DNA of 64,000 bases from JAJYIW01 sp963781665 (GCA_963781665.1 CAWAGA010000002.1:2294001-2358000); one strand, 5' to 3'; positions 52,535-62,013 are shown, numbered from the stretch's first letter. A program made the numbers and translations. The notes: generated by a model from the sequence alone, not told the origin.

Positions 52535-53670
52535 AATTCCGGTTTTTCATCTATATCAAATTTCAGTACCGTTTTCACCCCCAGGAACTCACCCAGCCGC
52601 GGGACTTCATCTTCCAGGAGCGGGATTAAATCGAAGGCCAGCTCTTCGAACATTTCAACCAGAATCTCCATCCCACCCCGGATCATCCTTGTGTGCCACA
52701 CCCCCTGAACCTGCCCGTCAACAGCCACTGTCGCCGCAATCATCCCCCCACCGGCGTTGACCTTGGGGGCATCCTGCGGCCCGAGAGCCATCTCACGGCC
52801 GGCATATCCCAACAGGTAATTGTCGAACCTGGGCAGTAGATTGACGACCGGCGCTTGGCTTTCTAATAAATCCAACCCGGTCAGGGAGGATGGAAGCAGC
52901 CAGGCTGCCTGGCCATCGATCTCGACCGGGATAAACGAGCCTGCCAGCGCCTGCCAGATTGGGCGCAGTTCTTTCGTTTTCAACCCCGACCAGTTTGCCA
53001 TATCCTCCGGGGCGGCCGGCCCATAAGCCTCCAGGTAACGCCGGGTCAGCCGAGCCAGGGCTTCTTCCCTGGGCAGGGCCAGGGGCTGACCCACCCAGGA
53101 TTCAAACGCGGTGTAAGCCGGCTTCTTTTCCAGGTCCGGCCCCTGTACCAACATGCCTTCCCAGGCCGCCCGGTAGATCAGGTGGACCGGCGCCTGGCCT
53201 GCGGAAGGCAGACCGTGATCGGCGAGCAGGCTGGAGATCTGCGGGCGGGTCAGTTTTCCGTTTTCAGCCAGGGCTGCTTCTAACAGTTGGAGTCCCCTGG
53301 CCGTGCGTTCCTCGTCCCACCCCAGCTCCGCCATCCGCCTTCGGTTTCCAGCGATGATAGTTGCGGCAAAAAGGGGCAGCATCCAGCGGACATCTTCGAC
53401 TGCCAGTAAGTGCAGCGTGCCGCGCATGGCCCAGGTATGGACGACGCGGCCCGGTTCCTGGCGTGCCAGGTCGATGTCTGCCGGGCTCAGGCTCCGGTTG
53501 CGCAGATGAATGGCCCAGGGGGAGGCCGCCATATCCTGCGCCTGCACCCCAACCACTGCCTGCAGGGTCTCCACGATCCCGGCCGGGCTACTGCCTTCCC
53601 CAAATGGCGTCAGATGTTGGGCCTTCATTCGCAGCAGCCTGGCCTGTTTTCTGGTCAGCGAGAGTACCAC
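52528..53670 (-). CDS. Winged-helix protein of the YcaQ/AlkX family (HTH_42)
   Basis: 380 residues from GTG 53670, with AAAGGG about 10 nt upstream. VVHTWAMRGTLHLLAVEDV is the hallmark motif of this family; some members are DNA glycosylases that unhook crosslinks, others have no known activity. VVNLLPRFDNYLLGYAGRE near residue 277 fits the C-terminal domain. Catalytic residues of true YcaQ cannot be confirmed by eye. Confidence 0.82.
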   Translation of the reverse strand: MVLSLTRKQARLLRMKAQHLTPFGEGSSPAGIVETLQAVVGVQAQDMAASPWAIHLRNRSLSPADIDLARQEPGRVVHTWAMRGTLHLLAVEDVRWMLPLFAATIIAGNRRRMAELGWDEERTARGLQLLEAALAENGKLTRPQISSLLADHGLPSAGQAPVHLIYRAAWEGMLVQGPDLEKKPAYTAFESWVGQPLALPREEALARLTRRYLEAYGPAAPEDMANWSGLKTKELRPIWQALAGSFIPVEIDGQAAWLLPSSLTGLDLLESQAPVVNLLPRFDNYLLGYAGREMALGPQDAPKVNAGGGMIAATVAVDGQVQGVWHTRMIRGGMEILVEMFEELAFDLIPLLEDEVPRLGEFLGVKTVLKFDIDEKPELN

Positions 53671-53777
53671 CGCTAAGTTACCCTTTCAAGATATCAGACC
53701 CTGAAGAGCTGCAGGAGATTCAGGGTCTGGATGAGCGTTTCAAAACACCCCCATTCGTTTTTTTTCGTGATTAACTG

Positions 53778-56042
53778 TTACACCTGCAACAAATTTGCCT
53801 TGCCGGTGAAATAAAGCGAGGTTGATGCCGGCTTTAACTCCACCTCGAACTGGCTCACGCTGCGGGCGATCACCTGCTTATTGTAAAGATCGTATACAAC
53901 CTCGACTTCCCGGGAAAGCTTGAAGGTGCGTTTTCCACCTGAAACGCTGTGCACGCTCAGAAGCTCGCGGGCTGCGTACAAAACATCCCCGCCTTCGTTG
54001 TACAGGTTAACGCCGGCAAAGCGAGCCAGGCCGCGCAACACAGGCACCGGGACGTTCGGAGTCGCCACGTAAACCGAGCTCCAGGCAGCTTTGGGATCCT
54101 GGGCTTCGAACGTCTTCACCCCAAAACCAGGCCGGCAGCGCCCCAGCGAATACACCACATCGCCCAGCATGGTTGCCTGGGGGTCTTCCAGGTGGAAAAT
54201 TGGGCCGATCGAGCTGGTCGCATTCCAGAACAGATCTTGGGAAATGTCCCGGGTGATCGGGTGATCGAAGCGCGTGACGTGCATGAAGGGGCACCAGGGA
54301 CTGTCCCCCCTCCCGAATTGAAAGCCGGTCAGATCAGCCATGTTAGCAGTGTGCAAGACGCTGTCTTCTTCTTCCCAGGTGTGCGGATTGAGCCCTTTTT
54401 TGGGGGAGTCCGGATTGATATAGCCAGCCCCGTAAAGCCACACGGAGACCTTGCCATCCCGGCGCAGGATGGGTTTCAGCGCCTGCCTCTGGCGATTGTC
54501 CAGTTTGAAGGGGTTGAGAAAAACGTACAGCTTGTAATCCGGCAAATTGCCTTCCAGTAGGTCATCCAGCAGGTAAACGTCGTGCGGCGCTCCAAACCGG
54601 TTGAGATTGACCACCCGCTGCTGCCAGATGAGGGGAATATCGAGCGTGTTGAACACCGACTCATACAGGTACGACTCGTCGTCGAGGATCACCGCGACCT
54701 CAGCCTGTGGGGTTAAATCGAGCTGCAATCCCCAATCGCCCAGTTCTTTAAAGCGCTGGATCCAACGCCGCCTTTCGGGCACGAGCTCCGGTTTTTCAAC
54801 GAAGGTGTTGCTCTCCCACCAGGTGATGCCCTGGCCGTGGGTCAGAGCCTCGGCGAACAGGCGCTGGTAGACTGCGATTGAGTTCTCCATGACCTGCATG
54901 CGCCCTTCAGGGTCGAAGTTGTTGTGCATCAAGGTATCTTCTTCCATGAAGTAGATCTTGCCGTGGGCTCGCAGCGATTCGTTCGGCTGCATCGCCAGGC
55001 CGTCGCCGCCCAGGCCGCGGAAGGCATAGCCGTATGGGCTGACGAAGAAATCGATGTCGCCTGATTGCAGCACCTTCTTCAGGCCCAGGTGACCGCTGCG
55101 CTGGATGGTCGAAATGTCGCACGAGTCAGCCAGACCGTGGGTGCTGAAGAAGTTGTCATTCCAGGCCAGCTCCATTTCGTAGCCGTAAAAAGATCCGGCC
55201 AGTTTATCCCCATTGGTCTCCTGCTTGACCACCCGGCACATCTCGAGCAGCACATCGGCGCACAGCTCGGCATAACAGGCGTAGAAATCGATAGTCTTCT
55301 GCTCCTTGAGCGGGTCGCGAAACTGGATGTGGCGGGTGGTAAGCTGTTCTTGCTCACTGGGTACCTCGGCAATGTCGAATGACACCGCTGGATCGTTCCA
55401 GGCTGCTTGCAGAACACTTATGTTGCCCTGGTATTTCTGACGCAACCAGGAGCGGAAGTGGCGGCGCATCGGCTCGCTGAAGTCGCCGCAGGGCCGTTCC
55501 ATCGAGGACCAGGGTTTGACCCATTCTGTGGTCAGGCCGGTGCCCAACTGGTAGGCGATTACCCGCTCGAAAAGGCCTATCTGGCGCAGGTGGTCGATGT
55601 AGGCTTTTAGATAATCTCTGACCTGGTCCATCCAGATGGTCGAGGCGTAAGATTGGGAGATACGCCTGCCATCAGACAGGACTTCCAGCTCTTCAGGGTA
55701 AAGCTGGTTCCACCAGTTTCCCGGCAGGTTGCGAGTTTCGAAGCCCATGCGAAAGAGGAACAGGGCCTGGGGGTCGACGTCCAGTATCTTCTGCAGACGC
55801 GGCGCAACCGGCGAAAAATCGTACGGGCTATCTATTCCCGGTTTTGGCCCGCACCATTCGGTGGTGGTCGCGTCGATCGAATAGATGTGGATGCCAACCT
55901 GGGCATATTCCTTTATCACTGGGCTGGTCAGGTCCAGGTCCTCCTGGCTCATATGGCCCATCAGGTGGCATCCAAAGAATGCAGGACGGTCGTCCAGAAA
56001 GACAGTCGGGGTTCCGTTGTGATATTTAACTTGCGCTTTCAT
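53778..56042 (-). CDS. Predicted GH42-like glycosidase
   Basis: 754 residues. The TIM barrel (about 20-410) has GIHIYSIDATTTEW near the start, AYQLGTGLTTEW near residue 160 with a candidate acid/base Glu, and ITWWESNTF near 400 with a candidate nucleophile Glu. A Rossmann-like second domain (about 430-560) and beta-rich C-terminus follow, like the trimerisation layout of GH42 beta-galactosidases. It overlaps the end of the upstream glycosidase-like gene by 17 bp, so they are co-transcribed. The exact GH family and sugar are not assignable here. Confidence 0.68.
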   Translation of the reverse strand: MKAQVKYHNGTPTVFLDDRPAFFGCHLMGHMSQEDLDLTSPVIKEYAQVGIHIYSIDATTTEWCGPKPGIDSPYDFSPVAPRLQKILDVDPQALFLFRMGFETRNLPGNWWNQLYPEELEVLSDGRRISQSYASTIWMDQVRDYLKAYIDHLRQIGLFERVIAYQLGTGLTTEWVKPWSSMERPCGDFSEPMRRHFRSWLRQKYQGNISVLQAAWNDPAVSFDIAEVPSEQEQLTTRHIQFRDPLKEQKTIDFYACYAELCADVLLEMCRVVKQETNGDKLAGSFYGYEMELAWNDNFFSTHGLADSCDISTIQRSGHLGLKKVLQSGDIDFFVSPYGYAFRGLGGDGLAMQPNESLRAHGKIYFMEEDTLMHNNFDPEGRMQVMENSIAVYQRLFAEALTHGQGITWWESNTFVEKPELVPERRRWIQRFKELGDWGLQLDLTPQAEVAVILDDESYLYESVFNTLDIPLIWQQRVVNLNRFGAPHDVYLLDDLLEGNLPDYKLYVFLNPFKLDNRQRQALKPILRRDGKVSVWLYGAGYINPDSPKKGLNPHTWEEEDSVLHTANMADLTGFQFGRGDSPWCPFMHVTRFDHPITRDISQDLFWNATSSIGPIFHLEDPQATMLGDVVYSLGRCRPGFGVKTFEAQDPKAAWSSVYVATPNVPVPVLRGLARFAGVNLYNEGGDVLYAARELLSVHSVSGGKRTFKLSREVEVVYDLYNKQVIARSVSQFEVELKPASTSLYFTGKANLLQV

Positions 56043-58048
56043 AGGTCACCAGCGCTATTTCCCAGGGCAGCAGATTGGTAATCGTGTAGCGCCCGTAGGG
56101 CCCGTCGGTTCCAGATGCCGGTAGCGGTTCTTCCTTGCCGTTCATCCGTACCAAGACCAGGTCTTCACCTTCGGTCAGCGCCAGCAGGTCGATGGATTTT
56201 GCCGGGTCGAGGGATGTGTTCAAAACCATTGCCGCCAGCCGCCCTTTTCCGTCGGTGCGGCACCATACTGCGGCGCTGGAATGGCTTTCAACATAAGCCG
56301 GGAGACGATCTTTCGATAGCCAGCGGAAGAGGGTTTTTACCTGGGCAGCTTTGGCCAGTGATTGAATCTCGCTCCAGGCAAAATAACCCATCACAGCCAC
56401 TCTTCCCCCCAGGCTGTTTTCATAAACACCCGAGCCTTTCCCCAGGTTCTCGTTTTCAAAATTGATGATCTCTGAAAGCGGCCGGGCTCCTTCCATTGGA
56501 TCTAAAAGGTAAGTCATGTTGGGATTGAAGGCCGGGCGGCAGTCGCGCATATATCCGCGGTAGCGCCCATTCAGCGGGTCAGCGGTGAGCACTTCTATCG
56601 TGTTGAGCTTTTGGGTCCCCTGCACTTTGAACCCACAATATTCTCCCAGTCCCTTTGCTTCCAATTCTGTCAGAGCCGGGCCATCCACCATCACCCCATT
56701 CGAGAGCACCTGTATCAGGACTTCGTTCGACAGGCTGAGGACCGAGGTGGCGTTCAGAACGGTCATACTTGAGTCGCCTTGTGAATAAGCCATGGGCAAA
56801 CCCGTCTCCGTCAGCTCGTTGAACATGGCAAAATCGGCGTTATAGATGGCAGATTTGAACCAGTCCTCTCTTGGATTGATAGCCGCGGCCTGGTCGCGGG
56901 TGAAGCCCGTCCAGAAGCCGGTGTTCTGGCTGCGGCCAAAAACAGCTGCGGCGCGGTCGAAGAAGGGCCGGCAGGCCAGCTGGCCTTCCAGGTAGGGATG
57001 GTATTCGTCCAATGGATTGTTCGAGATGAAATCGATGTTGTAGAGCGTGCCGGTGCAGCCGATGGCAATCGCCATGCCGATTTCGGCCAGGAACATGGCG
57101 TTGCTTTTCTTAAGGGCCTGGTAGGGAAAATTTTCGTGCTCGTATTGGATATCGTTGATCCATTCGGGCAGAAAGGTCACCTGGCGCCCGGTCCAATTGG
57201 CCTTCCCCAGGGCATCCAGGGGAATGCGGTCGGTATAATAGCCGCCACCAGGTCGGCACATCGCAGCGGCGCCCTGGTCGTTGGTCAGCGCCGACGCCCA
57301 TTCTTCCATCCCATAACCGCTGTAAGCCCCTTCAACCGTCTGAAAACCCAGGGTCAGGTTGGGGTTGACCGTATCGACAGCTGAACGCGCCACCGCCAGC
57401 ATATCGGCAACCCATTTGCGGTTATGTTCCAGCCACTGACGCCGCAAGGCCAGGCGATCTTCCAGTGGTCCGCTGGCGAAAGCACCCCGGAGGGCTTCTC
57501 TCGTCCAGGTCTTTCCGGTCTCAGCCGAGAAACGCGCCAGGCACCCGTCACAAAAGCAGGGATACATGATCGGCATATGTGAATCCAGGCGTGCATCGTC
57601 GTCGAACCAGATAAAATCTGGTTTGGTCTCTGCCAGGGCGATATAGGACTGGCGGATGTAGTCTTCCACCCTGGGGTCGGTGAAGCAGTAGCAGCCTTTC
57701 GAGGGTGTGCCGTCGATGTCTGTCAGGCGCTGTCCAGGGCTTGTTTAGCGACTGGTCCAGGTTTTCGTCCAGGTGACCAATGGTGGTAATGTGGTTGATC
57801 CCCGTGGACAGGCCTAGAGCTTTGAACTGCGGAATCACCTTAGCCATCACCCGGCAGCGTTCTTTGATCAGTTCCAGGGGAAAAGCCGCATGAGTATGAC
57901 CGCTGAAGAGCGTGATTTCATCGACGATGCCAGGATGTTTCTGGAGGTAATCGACCAGTTCCTGAATCCTTGTTGGGTTCGTCCACTGGGGCAAACCCAC
58001 CCGTAAGGCTACTTTTGCATTGTTGATTGGATTGTTTTGATTTCCCAT
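56026..58048 (-). CDS. Predicted TIM-barrel glycosidase-like protein, interrupted by a frameshift
   Basis: The N-terminus reads from ATG 58048 (begins MGNQNNPINNAKVALRVGLP) and leaves the frame near 57726, where one extra G occurs. Removing it gives WTALTDIDGTPSKGCYCFTD and continues directly into the second frame, which ends at 56026. Corrected length is about 674 residues. DFIWFDDDARLDSH gives acidic residues, and CFCDGCLARFS a CxxC pattern typical of uncharacterised GH29/GH42-related proteins. Substrate unknown. Confidence 0.65.
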
Positions 58049-58157
58049 GACAGTACCTTTGAATAGATTGAATAGAAAGTCTAGAATAGAGATTCGTGTG
58101 GCTCGTTTACCTCATTTTGAAAGTCAGATTCGGATCAAGTCACTAAATTGCCTCAAG

Positions 58158-58533
58158 TCATTTATTTGTTGTAGATGCTGGAAGACAAGCATCTAAATTA
58201 GCCGTCAAGTATTCGTGAGCCAGAATATTTCGAAAACCTGCCAATGGCGCCAGATGGCGTGAGAAATTGGGGTGAATCACTCCCATCTCTGCCAGAATCA
58301 AGATTGCCTCATAATAATCGCCTGGCCTACGCCTCTTTTGCATTGAAATTTTTCTATAGACTGATATCGAAGCAGCATTGGATAGCAATTTCAAGGTTTC
58401 GCTCGACGATATCGCGAAGATAAGGATCTTGATCGAAATCAGCCCGGGGCTTACTCTGGATGGCTTGTAATCTCGCTAAGCGTTCGTTCAGTTCGCTTAA
58501 ACGCTTCTCGATACCGTTGAATTCGTTGTCCAT
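58158..58533 (-). pseudogene. hepT: HepT-like HEPN toxin, frameshifted
   Basis: ATG 58533 has GAGGAG 7 nt upstream and reads 59 residues (begins MDNEFNGIEKRL) to a TAG at 58356-58354. The rest continues in another frame (QKRRRPGDYYEAILILAEMG, FRNILAHEYL) to 58158. RNILAHEY is the RX4HXY HEPN RNase motif whose Tyr is AMPylated by MntA. One inserted base near 58350-58356 explains the break. Corrected length is about 125 residues, close to normal. Confidence 0.75.
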
Positions 58534-58949
58534 CGTTTTCTCCTCGCAGCATTTCTTCTTTATGAGCTCGAAGGATGGGGAGGTAATCGCTGTAGCGGTT
58601 CATGATGCCAACTTCGTATTCCACCCGGGTTGAGACATCATTTTCATACAGGCATACGCCCTTTGAAATGACCGCGTGTTAATTCAATCGATGCAAATAT
58701 CAATGGAACGACGTCAAAGGATTGGTCCGGTAAGGCTGCCTTCAATTGGTGCGCCAGGCGAGAGGCTGTGGCAATCTCATCATTTAGAGGATCGATCACG
58801 ATACCCAGGTTGATATCGCTCTTCGGACCAGCATGACCTTCCGCCTGTGAACCAAAGAGGTAGATCAGGGATATTTCGGGAAATTGAACGATCTTTCCCT
58901 GTAGAAGTTCTGAGAATCTTCGGAAATCCACAATTGAATTATAATCCAC
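58451..58949 (-). pseudogene. mntA: MntA-like nucleotidyltransferase antitoxin, frameshifted
   Basis: GTG 58949 has AAAGGG 9 nt upstream. FGSQAEGHAGPKSDINLGI is the GSX10DXD nucleotidyltransferase motif, but the second Asp is Asn. The frame breaks near 58671-58676, where one extra base leads to an early stop at 58644. In the corrected frame GVCLYENDVSTRVEYEVGIM continues the usual MNT C-terminus, to TAA at 58451. MntA AMPylates and silences HepT. The corrected reading overlaps hepT by 83 nt, more than is usual. Confidence 0.7.
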
Positions 58950-59004
58950 GCAAATCAACCCTTTATCACCAATCCCCACCATTGGGCTGTAAAACAGGCA
59001 TAAA

Positions 59005-59935
59005 ATGATGGCAGCAGAGCTAAAATTTATTTTCATCGGGGTAACTACCCACGCGTCGACGATCCAGAAAGTGTTTCCGCTGTGGGTAGAAGCTCTCGGT
59101 CACCCTGAGGTGCGGCTGGAAGGGATCGATCTCAAGCTTCACGACCAGCGAGAGGCCTATGAAAGCGCCGTAGCCCGCATTCGCTACGATCCGTTGGTCA
59201 TCGGCGGGCTGGTGACAGCTCATAAGATGGACCTTTACCGGGCCGCTTCCGGCCTGTTCGACTTCCTCGATCCATATGCCCGTTTGAGTGGTGAGATTTC
59301 CAACATCGTCAAGCAGGATCGGGTGCTCATGGGCTACGCCATGGACCCGGTTTACGCGGGTCTCAGCCTGGGTGAGATTGTGGACGAGGGCTACTTTACC
59401 CGCACCGGCGCTGAAGTGTTGTGTTTTGGGGCCGGTGGCACGGCCCGGGCCATTCTCCTGCACCTGGCCGGATTGACTGGTCCCGCCGCCTGCCCTGCCC
59501 AGACTCATCCTGGTCGAGCGCTCGGCAGATCGTTTGGAAGAGATGGAAACCCTGCTGGATCGCCTGGACGCGCGTTTTGAGATCGACCTGGTAGCCAATG
59601 ACGATCCCCAGGCCAACGACCGCTTGATGGCGTCTCTGCCGGACCACAGCCTGGTGATCAACGCCACCGGCATGGGTAAAGATATCACTGGCTCACCGCT
59701 CACGGCCGCGGGGCAGTTCCCCAACCACGGCATTGCCTGGGAGATCAATTACCGCGGGGCTTTGGATTTCAAGAGCCAGGCCCTCTCCCAGGTGCAGGCC
59801 CGTAACCTGCGGGTCGAAGACGGCTGGCGCTACTTCCTCCATGGTTGGAGCCTGACCATTGCCCAGGCCCTCCACATCGAGCTTACCTCCGATTTATTCA
59901 CACAAATGGCCCTCCTTGCCGAAACGGTCCGCTGA
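59005..59935 (+). CDS. Shikimate/quinate dehydrogenase-like protein, interrupted by a frameshift
   Basis: The first frame from ATG 59005 covers the substrate domain (FIGVTTHASTIQKVFPLW, VTAHKMDLYRAA with the catalytic-type Lys) and the start of the NADP domain (LCFGAGGTARAILLHLAG). An extra C in the CCC at 59482-59484 breaks it; without it the text reads GPPPALPRLILVERSADRL and runs to 59935. Corrected length is about 309 residues, near AroE. Conservation of active-site residues is partial, so a role outside the shikimate pathway is possible. Confidence 0.72.
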
Positions 59936-60041
59936 TCCCTCTTTCCGTCTCCCTCACGCTTCGTGACACCCGAAGAGGTGCTGGGAGATCCGCCCTGCCC
60001 ATAAATCACCTGCCCTCGATTAGGCCTGCCCTCGTAGAGGG

Positions 60042-60485
60042 TCAACAAGCCTCACCAAACAAGCTGACCTTCACCAGCTCGCTCTCGCCATCGCCAAGCA
60101 GATTGACGCTGCTGCGTTCAAGATAAACTCCGCCGTTCACCGACCTCCTGAAAACCTCCAAGATCCGTTGGGGATCGTCGTCGGCTGCGATCCTGTTGAC
60201 AGAAATTACGCTGCAATCCTCACAGCAGTGCACGACCATCAGTTCTCCGCCCCACCTGGACGTGTACTTTTTCCAGGTGTGCTTCAGAGTCAGGCCCACC
60301 GGCGCCATCCCAGATTTGCAGGCTGATAGCCGGTCCCCTGGCTGGTACAGGTCAAGGTGTTTCGACCACAGGCAATACGGGCAGTGATTGCGGTTCCTGA
60401 CGCCAGAAACAACCGTGGCGATGCTGACGTAACGGCGGCAGTGAAGGCAGGTGAAATCAGTCGTCCAGTTAATATCCCTGGTCAT
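60042..60485 (-). CDS. RNHCP-domain protein
   Basis: About 147 residues from ATG 60485 (AGAAGGG upstream). NRNHCPYCLWSKHLD is the RNHCP signature. Two further CxxC pairs (FTCLHCRRY, CCEDC) suggest a zinc-ribbon fold; the family is small and uncharacterised. The start lies inside the last 17 bp of rsgA, so the two genes are translationally linked. C-terminal ESELVKVSLFGEAC has no known motif. Confidence 0.82.
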   Translation of the reverse strand: MTRDINWTTDFTCLHCRRYVSIATVVSGVRNRNHCPYCLWSKHLDLYQPGDRLSACKSGMAPVGLTLKHTWKKYTSRWGGELMVVHCCEDCSVISVNRIAADDDPQRILEVFRRSVNGGVYLERSSVNLLGDGESELVKVSLFGEAC

Positions 60486-61479
60486 AAAAATACCCTTCTG
60501 CAATCAGGTGCTGGTAGCTGCGGTAGCGGCGGGGGCTCACCTGACCGGTTGAGACCGCCTTGCGGATGGCGCATCCCGGTTCTTCATCGTGGCTGCAGCC
60601 CAGACCGAACTTGCACTTTCCGATAAATGGCCGCATCTCCGGGAAGAAAAAGGCCAGGTCGTCCACGTCCAGGTCCCACAGGCCGAATTCGCGCACTCCA
60701 GGCGTGTCGATGATGGCGCCGCCCTCTTCCAGTAAGAACATTTCTACATACGAGGTGGTATGGCGTCCCTTGCCAGTCGTTTGGCTGACTTCACGGACCC
60801 GTAATCCCAGCCCCGGCTGGATGGCGTTGAGCAGCGAGGTCTTTCCGACCCCGGATTTCCCCACCAGTACCGAGACCCGGCCCACCAGCGCTTCTTTAAG
60901 TTCTTGCAGACCAGCGCCGGCAACGATACTTGTGAAGACCGACCGGTAGCCGATATGTTGGTACTCAGCGGTGATCGCTTCTAGCCCTGCAACCTCGCCG
61001 TTTGCCAGGTCGAGCTTGGTCAGGCAGATCAAAGCTGGCAGTTCGAGCGATTCGGCTGACACCAGGTAGCGGTCCAGCAGGTTCCATTTGGGTGAGGGTT
61101 GGGCCGCGGCGAACACCGGCACAACCTGGTCAACGTTGGCTGCGATCACCTGCTCGAATGGATGGGCGCTGGGCATGGGCACTGCGGTGCGCCGCGTCAG
61201 GCAGTTGGCGCGGGGCAAGACCGCCTGAATTAGCCCGCTGCCATCCCCATTGGTGGTGATCTCCACCTGGTCTCCGACCGCCGCCAGGTCGCTGTGTTCG
61301 ACGCCCTTCACAGCTTTGACCCGCCGGGCTGTCTTGGGATTATCGGCCGAATACACCAGCTCCTTGCGCAGGCGCGCCGCCAGGGTGCATTCGATGACCT
61401 GTCCGTTGGTATACACCATGTAATTTGAAATATTTCTCTTTAAAACGACACCATTGCCGTTCGCGTTGTTCAGTTTCAT
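60469..61479 (-). CDS. rsgA: Ribosome small-subunit biogenesis GTPase RsgA
   Basis: About 336 residues from ATG 61479 (AGGAATT upstream). The circularly permuted GTPase order is present: LTKLDLA (G4), then GKSGVGKTS (G1), then DTPGVREFG (G3). An N-terminal OB-fold region precedes it, and a zinc knuckle CKFGLGCSHDEEPGC (C-X5-C-X-H-X5-C) follows. RsgA checks late 30S maturation. The frame is open to 61653 through two terminator hairpins, which I do not accept as coding. A leader with a small ORF and tandem terminators precedes it. Confidence 0.92.
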   Translation of the reverse strand: MKLNNANGNGVVLKRNISNYMVYTNGQVIECTLAARLRKELVYSADNPKTARRVKAVKGVEHSDLAAVGDQVEITTNGDGSGLIQAVLPRANCLTRRTAVPMPSAHPFEQVIAANVDQVVPVFAAAQPSPKWNLLDRYLVSAESLELPALICLTKLDLANGEVAGLEAITAEYQHIGYRSVFTSIVAGAGLQELKEALVGRVSVLVGKSGVGKTSLLNAIQPGLGLRVREVSQTTGKGRHTTSYVEMFLLEEGGAIIDTPGVREFGLWDLDVDDLAFFFPEMRPFIGKCKFGLGCSHDEEPGCAIRKAVSTGQVSPRRYRSYQHLIAEGYFYDQGY

Positions 61480-61498
61480 TGTTCTAATTCCTGCTAAC

Positions 61499-61534
61499 AA
61501 AAAAAGCCAGCCAGGAGAATTCCCGTGGCTGGCT
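61499..61534 (-). terminator. Terminator T2 in the rsgA leader
   Basis: On the minus strand AGCCAGCCA (from 61534) pairs with TGGCTGGCT over 9 bp around a 12-nt loop, followed by a T-run. It ends 19 nt before the rsgA ATG. Its 5' side contains CCACGGG, which can pair with the 3' arm of T1. Confidence 0.8.
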
Positions 61535-61606
61535 GTAAAAGTCAAGATTCTGCCAGTTAAACACCGGCATTGCTCGACATCGACCTCTGTCTGGAGGCGC
61601 TGTGTT

Positions 61607-61641
61607 AAAACAAAACCACGGGGCATGAGTGCTCCCGTGGT
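61607..61641 (-). terminator. Terminator T1 in the rsgA leader
   Basis: On the minus strand ACCACGGG pairs with CCCGTGGT over 8 bp around an 11-nt loop, then TTTTGTTTT. It lies 41 nt past the stop of the leader ORF. Confidence 0.75.
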
Positions 61642-61681
61642 AGAAAAATCCAATCAAAAAACCAATCAGAACGGTAATAGC

Positions 61682-61756
61682 CTAACTGACAGCTTTCCTA
61701 TCCAGGCGCGCCCATGCGGCTTGATATCGAACAAGCACAGTGACTACTTGATGCAT
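61682..61756 (-). CDS. 24-residue leader peptide upstream of rsgA
   Basis: ATG 61756 is preceded by GAAAGGAGGCGAGTTC, an excellent ribosome site, and reads 24 codons (starts MHQVVTVL, ends LDRKAVS, one Trp) to TAG 61682. It is followed by two intrinsic terminators and then rsgA. The layout is that of a transcription-attenuation leader. No family is recognised. Confidence 0.6.
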   Translation of the reverse strand: MHQVVTVLVRYQAAWARLDRKAVS

Positions 61757-61818
61757 GAACTCGCCTCCTTTCAAAAGATTCAAGAACTCACAAAGTTCTC
61801 TCTAAGACCAACCCGCAG

Positions 61819-61848
61819 AGTTTATCATCAAAATTCCATTTTTGTCAA
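61819..61848 (-). promoter_or_regulatory. Promoter of the rsgA leader
   Basis: On the minus strand TTGACA (61848-61843), 18 bp, TAAACT (61824-61819). The expected start is near 61812, giving a leader of about 330 nt. Confidence 0.65.
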
Positions 61849-61915
61849 GAGAAAAGGACAGACAAAAGCCGCGCACACCTGCTGATGGGCTACACAAAAG
61901 TATCTTGAACTATAC

Positions 61916-61972
61916 CTGACCCCCTCTGTCCCCAGTCTAAACACCGCTGCGGGAAGGAGGACAGGGGGTCAG
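61916..61972. repeat. Long inverted repeat, REP-like
   Basis: Arms at 61916-61931 and 61959-61972 pair over 14 bp, with two unpaired bases in the left arm; CTGACCCCC at one end mirrors GGGGGTCAG at the other. The enclosed 27 nt are not coding. The pattern is that of repeats mobilised by IS200-like transposases, but none is present here. Confidence 0.6.
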
Positions 61973-61980
61973 TTTATGAT

Positions 61981-62013
61981 AAATAAGGACGCACTTTGAG
62001 GGTCCCTTTATTT
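61981..62013 (-). terminator. Possible terminator after the methyltransferase gene
   Basis: On the minus strand AAATAAAGGGAC pairs with GTCCTTATTT (two bulges) 14 nt beyond the stop of the 62028 gene, and the 3' arm is T-rich. Confidence 0.4.

Noticed and set aside
61480..61653. 58-codon N-terminal extension of rsgA
   Set aside because: It would translate through both terminator hairpins and lacks a ribosome site; ATG 61479 has one and fits the family N-terminus.
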